The position numbers and the translations under genes were made by a program. This document shows positions 25,018 to 33,797 of a DNA stretch of 64,000 nt, piece by piece (position 1 is the stretch's first letter; every line of letters starts with the position of its first letter). The notes under the pieces were generated by a model. That model worked only from the letters and a program-made list of their open reading frames with translations. It searched no databases and was not told where the DNA came from. Source of the stretch: Novosphingobium sp. PhB165 (GTDB lineage Bacteria; Pseudomonadota; Alphaproteobacteria; Sphingomonadales; Sphingomonadaceae); the NCBI RefSeq assembly GCF_004341845.1, contig NZ_SLVB01000001.1:186001-250000 (forward strand), in the 5' to 3' direction.

Positions 25018-25485
25018 ATGCGTATTGCACTCGTTTCGCTCGCCGCGGTTGCTGCCGTGGCCGCCGCCACTCCCGCCCTGGCCAATGAAGCGCGCGTCGA
25101 AGCTCGCACCGGCATCATCTGGGACGGTAGCGACAGCGACGCAGTTGCAGGCGTTGCCGCTGGTTACGACTACGACCTGGGCAACAAGTTCTTCGCTGGC
25201 GTCGAAGGTTCGGCCGACAAGGTCCTGACCGGCGGCACCCGCGTTTCGTGGGGCGTTGGCGGCCGCGCTGGCATGAAGGTCACCCCGACCACCAAGCTCT
25301 ATGCCAACTCGACCTGGCAGTCGAAGTTCAGCAAGTACGGCAACAGCGCCGTTGCTGTTGGCGGCGGTGTTGAGCAGGCTCTCGACAGCCGCTTCTACGC
25401 CAAGGCTGAATACAAGCACCTGCTGGTTGGCGACAACACCCCCGACGCGGACCTCGGTCTGGTCGGCGTTGGCGTGAAGTTCTGA
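25018..25485 (+). CDS. Small outer-membrane beta-barrel-like protein
   Basis: A 155-residue protein: signal peptide (LVSLAAVAAVAAATPALA, cut before NEARVE), then alternating hydrophobic and polar strands rich in Gly, Tyr and aromatic ends (VAAGYDYDLGNKFFAGVEG, YAKAEYKHLLVGD). It ends in GVGVKF, a C-terminal Phe typical of outer-membrane barrels. Opa/OmpW-like eight-strand barrels have this size. A strong ribosome site (TTTGGAG) and uniform use of preferred codons suggest high expression. It sits between divergent trpB and convergent trpF and has its own terminator. Confidence 0.8.
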   Translation: MRIALVSLAAVAAVAAATPALANEARVEARTGIIWDGSDSDAVAGVAAGYDYDLGNKFFAGVEGSADKVLTGGTRVSWGVGGRAGMKVTPTTKLYANSTWQSKFSKYGNSAVAVGGGVEQALDSRFYAKAEYKHLLVGDNTPDADLGLVGVGVKF

Positions 25486-25572
25486 TCTAGCTGCTTCCGG
25501 CCCGAATCTGCCACCGAGGCGTCGGGCCGGGGGCAACTGACTGGAATCGCTCCACTGTGAGCGTAAGCCAGG

Positions 25573-25606
25573 AAAGGGCGGCCCATGAGGGGGCCGCCCT
25601 TTCTCG
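25573..25606. terminator. Bidirectional terminator between the barrel gene and trpF
   Basis: The stem AAAGGGCGGCCC / GGGCCGCCCTTT, with a loop of about 6 nt, is flanked by A and T tracts and followed by CTCGTTT. It lies between two convergent genes and can serve both. Confidence 0.85.
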
Positions 25607-25619
25607 TTTGTGGGCCTGC

Positions 25620-26261
25620 TCAGAGGCTGCGGACGGCGCGCACGAAGGCGTCGATCCGGTCGGTGTCCTTGACGCCGGGAGCACTCTCCACGCCCGAGGA
25701 CGTGTCCACGAGCGGCGCGCCGGTCAGCCGTACGGCTTCCGCCACATTGTCGGGCGTAAGGCCGCCGGCAAGGCCCCAGGCCACCGGGCCCTTCCATTGG
25801 GCGACAAGGCTCCAGTCAAAGCTCAGCCCCATGCCGCCGGGCAGCGTGCCCTTGGGCGTCTTGGCATCGAACAGCACGAGATCGACGGCACCGGCATAGG
25901 CGGCGGCTCTGTCGGCATCCTCGGCCGTCGCGACGGAGAGGGCCTTCCACACCGCGACACCGTAGCGTGCGCGCAGTTCGGCGGCTCTTGCGGGGCTCTC
26001 GCTGCCATGAAGCTGGAACGCGTCGAGGCGGGCGCTCGCCACGGCCTCTGCGATCGTTGCATCATCGGCATCGACGAACAGGCCGACGCGGCCGATCCGC
26101 CCTTCGGCGCGCGCCGCCAGCAGGGCAGCCTCGGCCGGCGTGACGTTGCGCGGGCTTTTCGGAAAGAACACGAAGCCGGCATGGTCGGCGCGGCCGCGAA
26201 TCGCGGCTTCGAGGGCGTCGGGCGTGCTTATCCCGCAGATCTTGATCGCCGCTGTTGGCAT
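25620..26261 (-). CDS. trpF: Phosphoribosylanthranilate isomerase
   Basis: A 213-residue TIM barrel with the catalytic Cys in IKICGIS at residue 9, FFPKSPRNVT, VGLFVDAD and the closing catalytic Asp in LVDTSSGVES. It isomerises phosphoribosylanthranilate in tryptophan synthesis. It is on the same strand as trpB-trpA-folC but more than 800 nt upstream of trpB, with a terminator between, so the two are not one simple transcription unit. Confidence 0.95.
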   Translation of the reverse strand: MPTAAIKICGISTPDALEAAIRGRADHAGFVFFPKSPRNVTPAEAALLAARAEGRIGRVGLFVDADDATIAEAVASARLDAFQLHGSESPARAAELRARYGVAVWKALSVATAEDADRAAAYAGAVDLVLFDAKTPKGTLPGGMGLSFDWSLVAQWKGPVAWGLAGGLTPDNVAEAVRLTGAPLVDTSSGVESAPGVKDTDRIDAFVRAVRSL

Positions 26262-26306
26262 GTCGTTTTTCTGGCCTAGATTGCGGCCCCGATGCTTAGG
26301 GGACCG

Positions 26307-26732
26307 ATGATGAACCGACTGACGCGCTATCTAGTGCCATTTGCGGCCGTCGCAATGCTGGCGGGTTGCGGGATGAAGGAGTCGTTCGCGGACGCCGGGC
26401 TGGAAGTGGCGAAGTTCCACCGCGCGCTTGATGCCGGACGTTCTCAGGAAATCTGGAATAACGCGGATCCGCAGTTCCGCAGCGCCAGTCAGCAGGCGCA
26501 GTTCGCGAAGCTGATTGACGCGGTGCATCGCAAGCTCGGCAAGGTGCGCACCAGCAAGCAGGTGGGTTGGAACGCCAATGCCACCACCGACGGCACGTTC
26601 GTCACCCTGACGATGCAGACCGCGTTTGAGCATGGAACAGGCGTCGAGCAGTTCGTCTATCGCAAGCGCGACGCGGGGCACATGGCGTTGGTCGGCTACA
26701 ATATCCAGTCGCAGGACATGATGCTGGATTGA
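26307..26732 (+). CDS. Small lipoprotein, DUF4019-like
   Basis: A 141-residue protein with a lipoprotein signal (FAAVAMLAGC, lipobox Cys near residue 20). A mixed alpha/beta domain follows with an opening helix (LEVAKFHRALDAG) and ending in GHMALVGYNIQ. The layout recalls NTF2-like DUF4019 lipoproteins. It would be anchored in the periplasmic membrane face. Function is unknown. Two in-frame ATGs at 26307 and 26310 are equally possible. Confidence 0.7.
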   Translation: MMNRLTRYLVPFAAVAMLAGCGMKESFADAGLEVAKFHRALDAGRSQEIWNNADPQFRSASQQAQFAKLIDAVHRKLGKVRTSKQVGWNANATTDGTFVTLTMQTAFEHGTGVEQFVYRKRDAGHMALVGYNIQSQDMMLD

Positions 26733-26774
26733 CCAGCTTGCCGCCTCTTTTGGGGCGGGCATTGGATTTTTGGG

Positions 26775-26923
26775 ATTCGCGCAAAGACGCAAAGGCGCAA
26801 AGAGGTTGTGTCATCGGCGAAGCCGCTTTGTTATTCGGCGGTATCCGATGGCGCGCCCTCGCGCGGGAAGGAGTACCTGCGGTGCAGGGCAACTCCTTCG
26901 TCCCTTCGTGCCTTTGCGCGAAT
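26775..26923. repeat. Inverted-repeat element with GCGCAAAG arms
   Basis: ATTCGCGCAAAG at 26775-26786 is matched in inverted orientation by CTTTGCGCGAAT at 26912-26923. Inside the left arm are further CGCAAAGGCGCAAAG units. The element is about 149 bp, has no coding potential, and lies between the convergent lipoprotein and SIMPL genes. A related, better paired copy is at 44825-45052. Confidence 0.75.
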
Positions 26924-26930
26924 TTATATT

Positions 26931-27686
26931 TTACGGTGCCAGTTCGAACTGGACGGTGAGGTTCATCGACATCTGGAGTTCACCGGCGGCAACCGGCGGG
27001 GCTGCTGGGGCCATGTCCATCGACGCCTTGCGGGCGAACATCACCGGCATCGGCGCGTTACCGCCCCCCTCGTTGATCGAGACCACGCGGACGACGCGAA
27101 GTCCTGCGGCGCGGGCGTAGAGGTCCGCGCGAGCGCGGGCGGTCTTGATCGCGTCGGTGCGGGCCTCGTCCTGCGCGGCGGCGGGTTCGGAGAGCGTGAA
27201 GTCCGGGCCGTTGACCTGGTTGGCACCAGCGGACACCAGCGCGTCGATCACCTTGCCGGTATCGGCCAGCTTGCGCTGACGCACGGAAACGGTGTTGGTG
27301 GCCTGATAGCCGACGATCTCACGCGGTTCGCCCGCGAAGCTGCCGTCCGGCTGGCGCTGCATCGGGGCATAGACCGGGTTGAGGCTGAGGTTGGTGGTCT
27401 GGATGTCCTTGTCCGCCACGCCTGCCTTCTTCAACGCAGCGATCACGCGGGTCATCGCCTGCGAGTTGGCGCCCATGGCCTCGCTCGCGGTCTTGCCCTG
27501 GGTGGTCACCCCGGCGGAATAGCTCGCCATGTCGGGCGTGCGGGTGGAGGAGCCATCGGCATTGACGGTCAGCAGCGTGTGCCCGGCCTCGATGGCGGGA
27601 ACGGTCTGTTGCGCCATGGCGGCAGGGGCGGACGCCATCGCAAGCACGGCGAAGGCCGTTGCGGCAAGAAGCTTGGGGGATTTCAT
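26931..27686 (-). CDS. SIMPL (DUF541) domain periplasmic protein
   Basis: A 251-residue protein with a signal peptide (LLAATAFAVLAMASAPAAMAQ). The SIMPL/BP26 pattern follows: LLTVNADGSSTRTPDMASYSAGV, ALKKAGVADKDIQTTNLSLNPVY, VRQRKLADTGKVIDALVSAGAN and ARADLYARAAGLRVVRVVSINEG. Family members are exported and form oligomers; the role is unclear. The last codons run up to the inverted-repeat element at 26775-26923. Confidence 0.87.
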   Translation of the reverse strand: MKSPKLLAATAFAVLAMASAPAAMAQQTVPAIEAGHTLLTVNADGSSTRTPDMASYSAGVTTQGKTASEAMGANSQAMTRVIAALKKAGVADKDIQTTNLSLNPVYAPMQRQPDGSFAGEPREIVGYQATNTVSVRQRKLADTGKVIDALVSAGANQVNGPDFTLSEPAAAQDEARTDAIKTARARADLYARAAGLRVVRVVSINEGGGNAPMPVMFARKASMDMAPAAPPVAAGELQMSMNLTVQFELAP

Positions 27687-27847
27687 ATAGTCGCACTCTC
27701 CATCCATCGGGATCGGGCCATCAGGACCGGATCAACGATCTGCGTCCCCCGAGGTTGCCCGGCGCTGAACCGTGCATTTCCGGGGGATGAATGGAAAGAC
27801 GGAGCCATGGTCCTGCAACCTTGGCTCCGCTGCGGATCACACCCCGA

Positions 27848-28525
27848 TCAGAGTGTCGCCTCGATCGCACGCGCGGCGGCGAGAGGGTCGTCCGCGCGGC
27901 TGATCGGGCGGCCGATCACCAGTACGCTGGCGCCGTCGTCACGGGCCTGGCGCGGGGTGACGATGCGCTTCTGGTCGCCATTGCCCCCGTTGTCGGGGCG
28001 CAGGCCGGGAACCACGAAGAAGCCGTCCTTCCACTGGCTGTGGATCGCGCCGACTTCGTGGCCGGAGCAGACGATACCGTCGAGGCCGGCAGAATGGGCC
28101 AGTTCGGCAAGGCGCATGGCCTGCGCGTGAGGCTCGTCGTTGACGCCGATGGCGGCAAGGTCGTCACCGTCGAGGCTGGTCAGCACGGTGACCGCCACGA
28201 CCTTGGTGTTCTCTCCCGCCGCAGCCTTGGCATCTTCCATCATCGCGCGGCCACCGGCGGCATGGATGGTGACGATCGAAGGCTGCAGCACGTGGATCGC
28301 CTGCATGGCGCCGGCAACGGTGTTCGGAATGTCGTGCAGCTTCAGGTCGAGGAAGATCGGCAGGCCCAGCTTGTGCAGTTCATGCACGCCGTGGTGGCCG
28401 TGGGCGCAGAAGAACTCCAGCCCCAGCTTGATCCCGCCGATGTGCCCGGCGACCTTGCGGGCCAGCGCCTCGGCAGCGTCGAGGCGGGGCAGGTCGAGGG
28501 CGAGATAGACGGGATTGTTGCTCAT
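27848..28525 (-). CDS. pyrF: Orotidine 5'-phosphate decarboxylase
   Basis: A 225-residue TIM barrel with the catalytic Lys-Asp-x-x-x array in DLKLHDIPNTV and the phosphate-binding FVVPGLRPDNG. It decarboxylates OMP to UMP, the last step of pyrimidine synthesis. It starts 4 nt after the stop of the LapA-domain gene on the same strand, so the two probably form an operon. Confidence 0.95.
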   Translation of the reverse strand: MSNNPVYLALDLPRLDAAEALARKVAGHIGGIKLGLEFFCAHGHHGVHELHKLGLPIFLDLKLHDIPNTVAGAMQAIHVLQPSIVTIHAAGGRAMMEDAKAAAGENTKVVAVTVLTSLDGDDLAAIGVNDEPHAQAMRLAELAHSAGLDGIVCSGHEVGAIHSQWKDGFFVVPGLRPDNGGNGDQKRIVTPRQARDDGASVLVIGRPISRADDPLAAARAIEATL

Positions 28526-28529
28526 GGGA

Positions 28530-28868
28530 TCAGACTTCCGGGGTGGGATCGAGAGTGGAGGGAACGGGCGTGGTGGACGCCGGTTCGGGGGCGGTCATGG
28601 ACGGCATCGAGCTGGCGCGCAGCGAGTTCTCCAGCGTGGCGATGCGGCGGTTCAGCCGCCAGCGCACCGCACGCAGGTAAAGCCAGACCGGCGTCATGCC
28701 GAGGCAGAAGAACAGCAGCGCGACGACCCCGATGGGCCATTCGAAGTGAACGTAGTTGCCATCATCGAGCGGCCAGAAATTCACCGGAACCTTGGCCCAG
28801 TTCATCGCAATGAAGGCGACGAGGATCGCAGTGATGGCGATCCACAACACGGTGCGGATGATGTTCAT
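28530..28868 (-). CDS. LapA (DUF1049) domain membrane protein
   Basis: The 112-residue protein has two hydrophobic helices (residues 5-22 and 46-66) and the LapA pattern VNFWPLDDG...WPIGVVALLFFCLGMTPVWLYLRA. A Ser/Thr/Pro-rich tail follows. E. coli LapA works with LapB in controlling LPS synthesis; no lapB gene is present here. It precedes pyrF, as in several sphingomonads that I recall. Confidence 0.8.
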   Translation of the reverse strand: MNIIRTVLWIAITAILVAFIAMNWAKVPVNFWPLDDGNYVHFEWPIGVVALLFFCLGMTPVWLYLRAVRWRLNRRIATLENSLRASSMPSMTAPEPASTTPVPSTLDPTPEV

Positions 28869-28969
28869 GCTTCCTCCGGCAATTCCTGCAGGTGTTCCTG
28901 CAAGTAGGTCCCGCCAATCGCGCCGATGCTAGGCGCGATTGGCGGCCATGGGAAGTGTCGGTGGACCGC

Positions 28970-30283
28970 TTAGTTCCCGAAAACGCGCGCGAAGATCGTA
29001 TCCACGTGCTTGAAGTGGTAGTCGAGGTTGAACTTGTCCTCGATCACTTCGACGGGCAGCGCCGCCGTGACTTCGGGATCGGCCTTGAGAAGTTCGAGCA
29101 GCGAGAGCTGACCGTCCGATTCCCAGACCTTCATCGCGTTCCTCTGGACCAGACGGTACGACTGGTCACGGCTGAGACCGGCCTGCGTCAGCGCCAGCAG
29201 CACGCGCTGCGAGTGGACGAGGCCGCCCATGCGGTCGAGGTTCTTCTGCATGCGCTCGGGATAGACGAGCAGCTTGTCGATGACGCCGGTAAGGCGGGCC
29301 AGCGCGAAGTCGAGCGTGATCGTCGCGTCGGGGCCGATGAAGCGTTCGACCGAGGAGTGCGAGATGTCGCGCTCATGCCAGAGGGCCACGTTCTCCATCG
29401 CCGGCACCACGGCCGAGCGCACGACGCGCGACAGGCCGGTGAGGTTCTCGGTCAGCACCGGGTTGCGCTTGTGCGGCATGGCCGACGAGCCCTTCTGGCC
29501 GGGCGAGAAGTATTCTTCCGCCTCAAGCACTTCGGTGCGCTGGAGGTGGCGGACTTCGATGGAAAGGCGCTCGATCGAGCTGGCGATCACGCCCAGCACC
29601 GCGAAGAACATGGCGTGACGGTCGCGCGGGATCACCTGGGTCGAGACCGGCTCGACCGCCAGGCCCAGCTTGTCCGCGACATAGTCTTCCACTGCCGGAT
29701 CGACATTGGCGAAAGTGCCGACAGCGCCCGAGATCGCGCAAGTGGCGACTTCCTCGCGGGCGGCGAGCAGGCGGGTCTTGCAGCGCGCGAATTCGGCATA
29801 GGCTTCGGCCATCTTGAGGCCGAAGGTCACCGGTTCGGCATGGATGCCGTGGCTGCGGCCGATGGTGGGGGTGTACTTGTGCTCTTCGGCGCGGCGCTTG
29901 ATCGCGGCGAGCAGGGCGTCGAGGTCTGCCAGCAGGATGTCGGCGGCCTTGGCGAGCTGGACGTTCAGCGTGGTGTCGAGCACGTCGGAGCTGGTCATGC
30001 CCTGGTGCATGAAGCGCGCTTCGGGGCCGACCTGCTGGGCCACCCAGTCAAGGAAGGCGATCACGTCGTGCTTGGTCACGGCCTCGATCGCGTCGATCGC
30101 GGCGACGTCGATGGTCGGGTTCGTGGCCCACCAATCCCACAGGGCCTTGCCGGCGCTGGCGGGCACGGTGCCCATTTCGCCCATCTTCACGGCGGCGTGG
30201 GCCTCGATCTCGAACCAGATGCGGTAACGGGCTTCGGGCTCCCAGATCGCGGTCATCGCGGGGCGGGCGTAGCGGGGGACCAT
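28970..30283 (-). CDS. purB: Adenylosuccinate lyase
   Basis: The 437-residue protein belongs to the fumarase/aspartase superfamily. Features include QGMTSSDVLDT, TIGRSHGIHAEP (catalytic His region) and the signature GSSAMPHKRNP with the mobile catalytic loop. It acts twice in purine synthesis, on SAICAR and adenylosuccinate. The ATG at 30283 (MVPRYARPAM) is the family start. It is transcribed alone. Confidence 0.96.
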   Translation of the reverse strand: MVPRYARPAMTAIWEPEARYRIWFEIEAHAAVKMGEMGTVPASAGKALWDWWATNPTIDVAAIDAIEAVTKHDVIAFLDWVAQQVGPEARFMHQGMTSSDVLDTTLNVQLAKAADILLADLDALLAAIKRRAEEHKYTPTIGRSHGIHAEPVTFGLKMAEAYAEFARCKTRLLAAREEVATCAISGAVGTFANVDPAVEDYVADKLGLAVEPVSTQVIPRDRHAMFFAVLGVIASSIERLSIEVRHLQRTEVLEAEEYFSPGQKGSSAMPHKRNPVLTENLTGLSRVVRSAVVPAMENVALWHERDISHSSVERFIGPDATITLDFALARLTGVIDKLLVYPERMQKNLDRMGGLVHSQRVLLALTQAGLSRDQSYRLVQRNAMKVWESDGQLSLLELLKADPEVTAALPVEVIEDKFNLDYHFKHVDTIFARVFGN

Positions 30284-30486
30284 CTTTAGACTCCTATGGC
30301 TGACGCGCGTGCCGCTAGGCTGGCAGGGCTCCGAAGGCAAGGGCGGAGACGCAGCGCCCCCTCCGAATTGCCGCCCAAGCGCACAAGGTGACAGTCAGGT
30401 TGACACAGTTGACACGGTCTTGAAGCGAATTTTTCGCCCGGTCCTGGAGTGGCCGGATCCGGGCGGCGGGGAAACGAAAAGCGGCG

Positions 30487-31638
30487 TCATCGCGTGCTTA
30501 TGACAGGCGAGGCGGAAGTAGGAAAATTCCGCCGCCGGTCCCGTCCGGCCAGCGCCCCGCAGCCCGGCGTGCGGGTGAGCGCGGCGTTCCAGCGCAATTC
30601 GTACGTGACCAGAAAACCATCGTGATCGGAAAGCTGCGGGCTGCCGGGGCTGCCGTCGAACATGGCCTCCACCCGGATCGGGCGAATCCGCACATCCTCT
30701 CCGGTCCACAGGAACTGGAGGTCCTGCGTATCCATCCACGGCGCGTCGCCGTCCCATGAAATCTTGACGTCGCAGCCCGAAACGGGGGCGGCGCAGATCC
30801 GGTGAACAAGGCCCAGCGCCTGATACTTCGCGAAATTCTCCCAGCGGGGTTCGGAGCGGCGCATGTTGAAGTCTCCGCCGAAGATCAGCGGATTCTCGTC
30901 ATCGTGGGTCTCGTCGATGAAGCGCGATGCTTCCCGCGCCTGCCGGTCGTGCGCGGAAAGATTGCGGACCGCCGGTGCCCGGGACGCGCCGCGTGAATTC
31001 ATGTGGGTGTCATAGATGTCGATCAGCGAGGGAACGCCCGGGATCTCGATCCGGGCAAGCGCGATACCCTTGTTCGAAAGACAGTCGAATCCCGCGCAGG
31101 AGCGCCGTCCGTAGGCCCGCTTGCCGTAATCGACGATGGCATAGCGCGAGGCGATGGCAAGGCCGCTGCCGAAGACATGGATGCCGATCTCTCCGCGCGC
31201 GAGGCTGGAATGGCCCGGCAGACGCTCACGCGTGGCGCCCTTGGCGCTGGTGGTCCGGTGGGGGCCGGAGTAGATCGCCGGATAGCCGGTGGCGATGACT
31301 GCGCGCTTGGCGGCATCGCTGAACATCTCCTGGAACAGCACGACATCCGGCGCGGTCCCCGCTGCGCGCATCGCTGCTAACCGGCTGCCGATCTGTTCAA
31401 GAAACGGCGCGCGGCCGCTGCGCGCGGGCCAGCCGAGCCCTTCCATATTGTACGTGAGCACGGTCAGCCGGGTCGTGGCGATGGCACCGCCGGAAGGTGT
31501 CGTGCCCGACGTTGCGATCACCGGCGCATGGGTATTGTCACACGTGACGTGCGCGCGCGGCGGGGGCAGGGTGGAGCAGCCGGTGGCGAACAGCACGGCA
31601 AGGCCGGCGAGATAGTGAGGCGGACGAAAACCGTGCAT
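30487..31638 (-). CDS. Endonuclease/exonuclease/phosphatase-family lipoprotein
   Basis: The 383-residue protein has a lipoprotein signal (LAGLAVLFATGC). Its EEP-fold domain has LTVLTYNMEGLGW, VVLFQEMFS (metal-binding Glu), YDTHMNSRG, FGGDFNMRR (Asp-Asn pair) and LSDHDGFLV (catalytic Asp-His). Families in this fold include DNases, phosphatases and sphingomyelinases; a membrane-anchored periplasmic member may act on phosphodiesters or lipids. The substrate is not readable. The upstream region carries three copies of a 15-nt repeat. Confidence 0.83.
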   Translation of the reverse strand: MHGFRPPHYLAGLAVLFATGCSTLPPPRAHVTCDNTHAPVIATSGTTPSGGAIATTRLTVLTYNMEGLGWPARSGRAPFLEQIGSRLAAMRAAGTAPDVVLFQEMFSDAAKRAVIATGYPAIYSGPHRTTSAKGATRERLPGHSSLARGEIGIHVFGSGLAIASRYAIVDYGKRAYGRRSCAGFDCLSNKGIALARIEIPGVPSLIDIYDTHMNSRGASRAPAVRNLSAHDRQAREASRFIDETHDDENPLIFGGDFNMRRSEPRWENFAKYQALGLVHRICAAPVSGCDVKISWDGDAPWMDTQDLQFLWTGEDVRIRPIRVEAMFDGSPGSPQLSDHDGFLVTYELRWNAALTRTPGCGALAGRDRRRNFPTSASPVISTR

Positions 31639-31674
31639 GCCGGTCGGGACGTATTCCTGCTGGCGGGACCGAAA

Positions 31675-31740
31675 GTGTCACCTTGTGCCGGCGTCACCTC
31701 AAGCGAGTGTCATCTTATGCGTTAGGTGTCACCTTGTGCC
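31675..31740. repeat. Three direct copies of a 15-nt repeat upstream of the EEP lipoprotein gene
   Basis: GTGTCACCTTGTGCC is at 31675-31689 and, unchanged, at 31726-31740. A degenerate copy (GTGTCATCTTATGC) is at 31707-31720. They lie 37-103 nt before the start codon of the lipoprotein gene on the minus strand, and could be regulator sites or simple repeats. Confidence 0.6.
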
Positions 31741-31811
31741 AAGCCTGTCACTTTGCGGGTTTTTGAATGGGGTGAGGGCGGGGGTGGCAAAGTGGACAGT
31801 ACCTCACGATA

Positions 31812-31947
31812 CGTCATCCTGAACTTGTTTCAGGATCCATTTGGCCGCTCACCCAGACGACCGCGCGAAAAGCCCGGCAATCGCGCATCGCCGATCGAAG
31901 CACCGCGCCGGCGGCGAGATGGATCCTGAAACAAGTTCAGGATGACG
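31812..31947. repeat. 136-bp element with perfect 29-bp inverted arms
   Basis: The arms (31812-31840 and 31919-31947) are exact reverse complements, starting CGTCATCCTGAACTTGTTTC. The interior of about 78 bp is not coding. I know this arm as a common dispersed palindrome of alphaproteobacteria. It lies in the 534-nt gap between the EEP lipoprotein and NRDE genes. Confidence 0.85.
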
Positions 31948-32024
31948 TGGTAAGGTGTCTCGACGGTCGCTCTTTCGTGCCATTCTGGCCATTCCCGCCA
32001 TTCTGCCAGTCCCCAGTCCCCAGT

Positions 32025-32102
32025 CCCGCTCAGGCTGAGCTTGTCGAAGCCCCATGAGGCGTGGCGCGAGTTTCCATCCTTCGACAAGCTCAGGATGAGC
32101 GG
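32025..32102. repeat. 78-bp inverted repeat, TGAGCTTGTCGAAG family (copy 1)
   Basis: CTGAGCTTGTCGAAG in the left arm and CTTCGACAAGCTCAG in the right arm pair, with two mismatches over the arms. A second copy with the same interior layout (GTGGCGC...TCCAT) lies at 50451-50528. Confidence 0.8.
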
Positions 32103-32172
32103 GGTGAATGAGGAGAGGAGAGGTGGTGAACGGAATGAGTAGAACGGGTTGAGCGAAGCGAACCCATCCCGC

Positions 32173-32916
32173 TCAGGGTAAAGCGGCCGCTGGCCATTCA
32201 AACGCCACGGTGACTTCACCGGATACACTGCCATCCGACGCGAAACTGCGTTCCACGATCCGCCCTTGGCCGGAGCGCGAGAGCACAAGCACAGTGCTGC
32301 ACCGCGTGCCGTAAACGAAGTCACGAATGAACACCGGCGCGAAGCGCGGCTCCGGGCCGTCCTCCATGCGGGCCGTCCGCCGGTCTGGCCTTTCCACGCG
32401 CAGGGCATCGAACAGCGGGGAGAGATCCTCACTCCCGGCGTCCAGCCAACGAGCCACTGCCTGTTCCACCGCGCGGGTCTTGGGCCAGGGCAGGTCGAAG
32501 CCGCCATTTGACAGCCCGTGGATGCCCGGGGTGAGGGCCCGTGTCTCGGTGTGCGGATAATTGGTGAGGAACCGCGCCGCGCCGCCCGCCACTTCGACAA
32601 GGTTGAACGGATTCATCGTCTCGACCGGTTCCGACGTGCGGCCTTCAAGCAGGTCGGTGACGAGCACCCCGCGCGAGGGACGTCCCGGCTGCGCGCCTTC
32701 GGGCACGCGGTAATTAGTGACGAGCGTGAAGCGGCCGCTGTCGGTCACTCCCAGCCACGTCCCGCCGCCGACGAGATCGCGCCCGGCGATCACGCCCGAG
32801 CCGTCTTCCCAGCGCGCCAGCGGAGCGGAAGCGCGCGCATGGAACTCGTCCCGATTGCCGGCAACGACCAGTGGCCAGTCGGGATGGGCTCTCCACGCGA
32901 CGGCGGCAACACACAT
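32173..32916 (-). CDS. NRDE (TANGO2-like) family protein
   Basis: A 247-residue protein starting MCVAAVAWRAHPDWPL, with an N-terminal Cys2 as in Ntn-hydrolase-like folds and the name-giving NRDEF tetrad near residue 21. GGGTWLGV and YGTRCSTVL follow. The family's eukaryotic member TANGO2 is linked to metabolism and heme handling; the bacterial function is unknown. Its first base is the last base of radC (ATGT context), so the two are probably co-transcribed. Confidence 0.85.
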   Translation of the reverse strand: MCVAAVAWRAHPDWPLVVAGNRDEFHARASAPLARWEDGSGVIAGRDLVGGGTWLGVTDSGRFTLVTNYRVPEGAQPGRPSRGVLVTDLLEGRTSEPVETMNPFNLVEVAGGAARFLTNYPHTETRALTPGIHGLSNGGFDLPWPKTRAVEQAVARWLDAGSEDLSPLFDALRVERPDRRTARMEDGPEPRFAPVFIRDFVYGTRCSTVLVLSRSGQGRIVERSFASDGSVSGEVTVAFEWPAAALP

Positions 32917-33743
32917 CAGATATGGCCTTTTGCGCGCAGGCTGACATGCCCCTCGCGCCCGATCACCACATGGTCGTGCACGGTGATGCCCAGCAGGCGC
33001 CCGGCGGCGGCGAGGCGATGCGTCATTTCGATGTCGGCCTGGCTCGGCTCCGGCGAGCCGGAGGGGTGATTGTGGACAAGGATCAGCCCGGTCGCGCCGA
33101 TATCGAGCGCGCGGCGGATCACTTCGCGCGGGTGAATTGCGGCCTCGTCGATAGAGCCTTCACCGACCATCTCGTCCAGGATCAGCATGTTCTTGGCATT
33201 GAGATAGAGCACGCGCACGCGCTCGCGCGTGAGGTGGGCCATGTCGATGGTGAGGTAGTCTATCAGGACCTGCCACGATCCGATCACCGGCGCCTCGCGC
33301 AGGCGCTGGCGGGATAGCCGCGTGGCGGCGACGGTGACGATCTTCAGCGCGGCGGCGGTCGCCTCGCCCATGCCGGGGTGGCCCGCCAGCGTGCGCGGAT
33401 CGGCCTGGAGCACGCCCGCCAGCGAGCCGAAGCGCTTGATCAGGCTGCGGGCGAGCGGCTTCATGTCCCGCCGGGGCACGGCCTGCATCAGCAGCAGTTC
33501 GATGACTTCGTGATCGGCCAGAGCCTCCGCGCCGCCTTCGATCAGGCGCTTGCGCAGCCGGGCGCGATGTCCGCTGGGGTCGTTGCCTGCCGCCTTCGCG
33601 TCCGGAGCCGTGATTTTGCCCGCGTAGGCCTCTGCAAGGCCGTTCTTGCCTGAGGCTACGGGCATGCCCGTTTCGGCGTCGTTTCCGGCGCCGAATGCCT
33701 TCGCGGAAGGCGGTTCATCAAAGAGACTGTCCTGATCGGGCAT
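32916..33743 (-). CDS. radC: RadC family JAB-domain protein
   Basis: A 275-residue protein with an N-terminal HhH region (RLRKRLIEGG, FGSLAGVLQADPRTLAGHPGMGEATA) and a C-terminal JAB metalloprotease-like domain carrying HNHPSGSPEPSQAD. RadC proteins were linked to repair by an early misassignment, and the biochemical role stays open. The ATG at 33743 begins MPDQDSLFDEP. The gene is divergent from ydbH with 54 nt between starts. Confidence 0.9.
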   Translation of the reverse strand: MPDQDSLFDEPPSAKAFGAGNDAETGMPVASGKNGLAEAYAGKITAPDAKAAGNDPSGHRARLRKRLIEGGAEALADHEVIELLLMQAVPRRDMKPLARSLIKRFGSLAGVLQADPRTLAGHPGMGEATAAALKIVTVAATRLSRQRLREAPVIGSWQVLIDYLTIDMAHLTRERVRVLYLNAKNMLILDEMVGEGSIDEAAIHPREVIRRALDIGATGLILVHNHPSGSPEPSQADIEMTHRLAAAGRLLGITVHDHVVIGREGHVSLRAKGHI

Positions 33744-33797
33744 AAGCTCCACGGACAATTGCCTTTCCCGGCGCACGCGCGCAAGTGAACGATCTGA

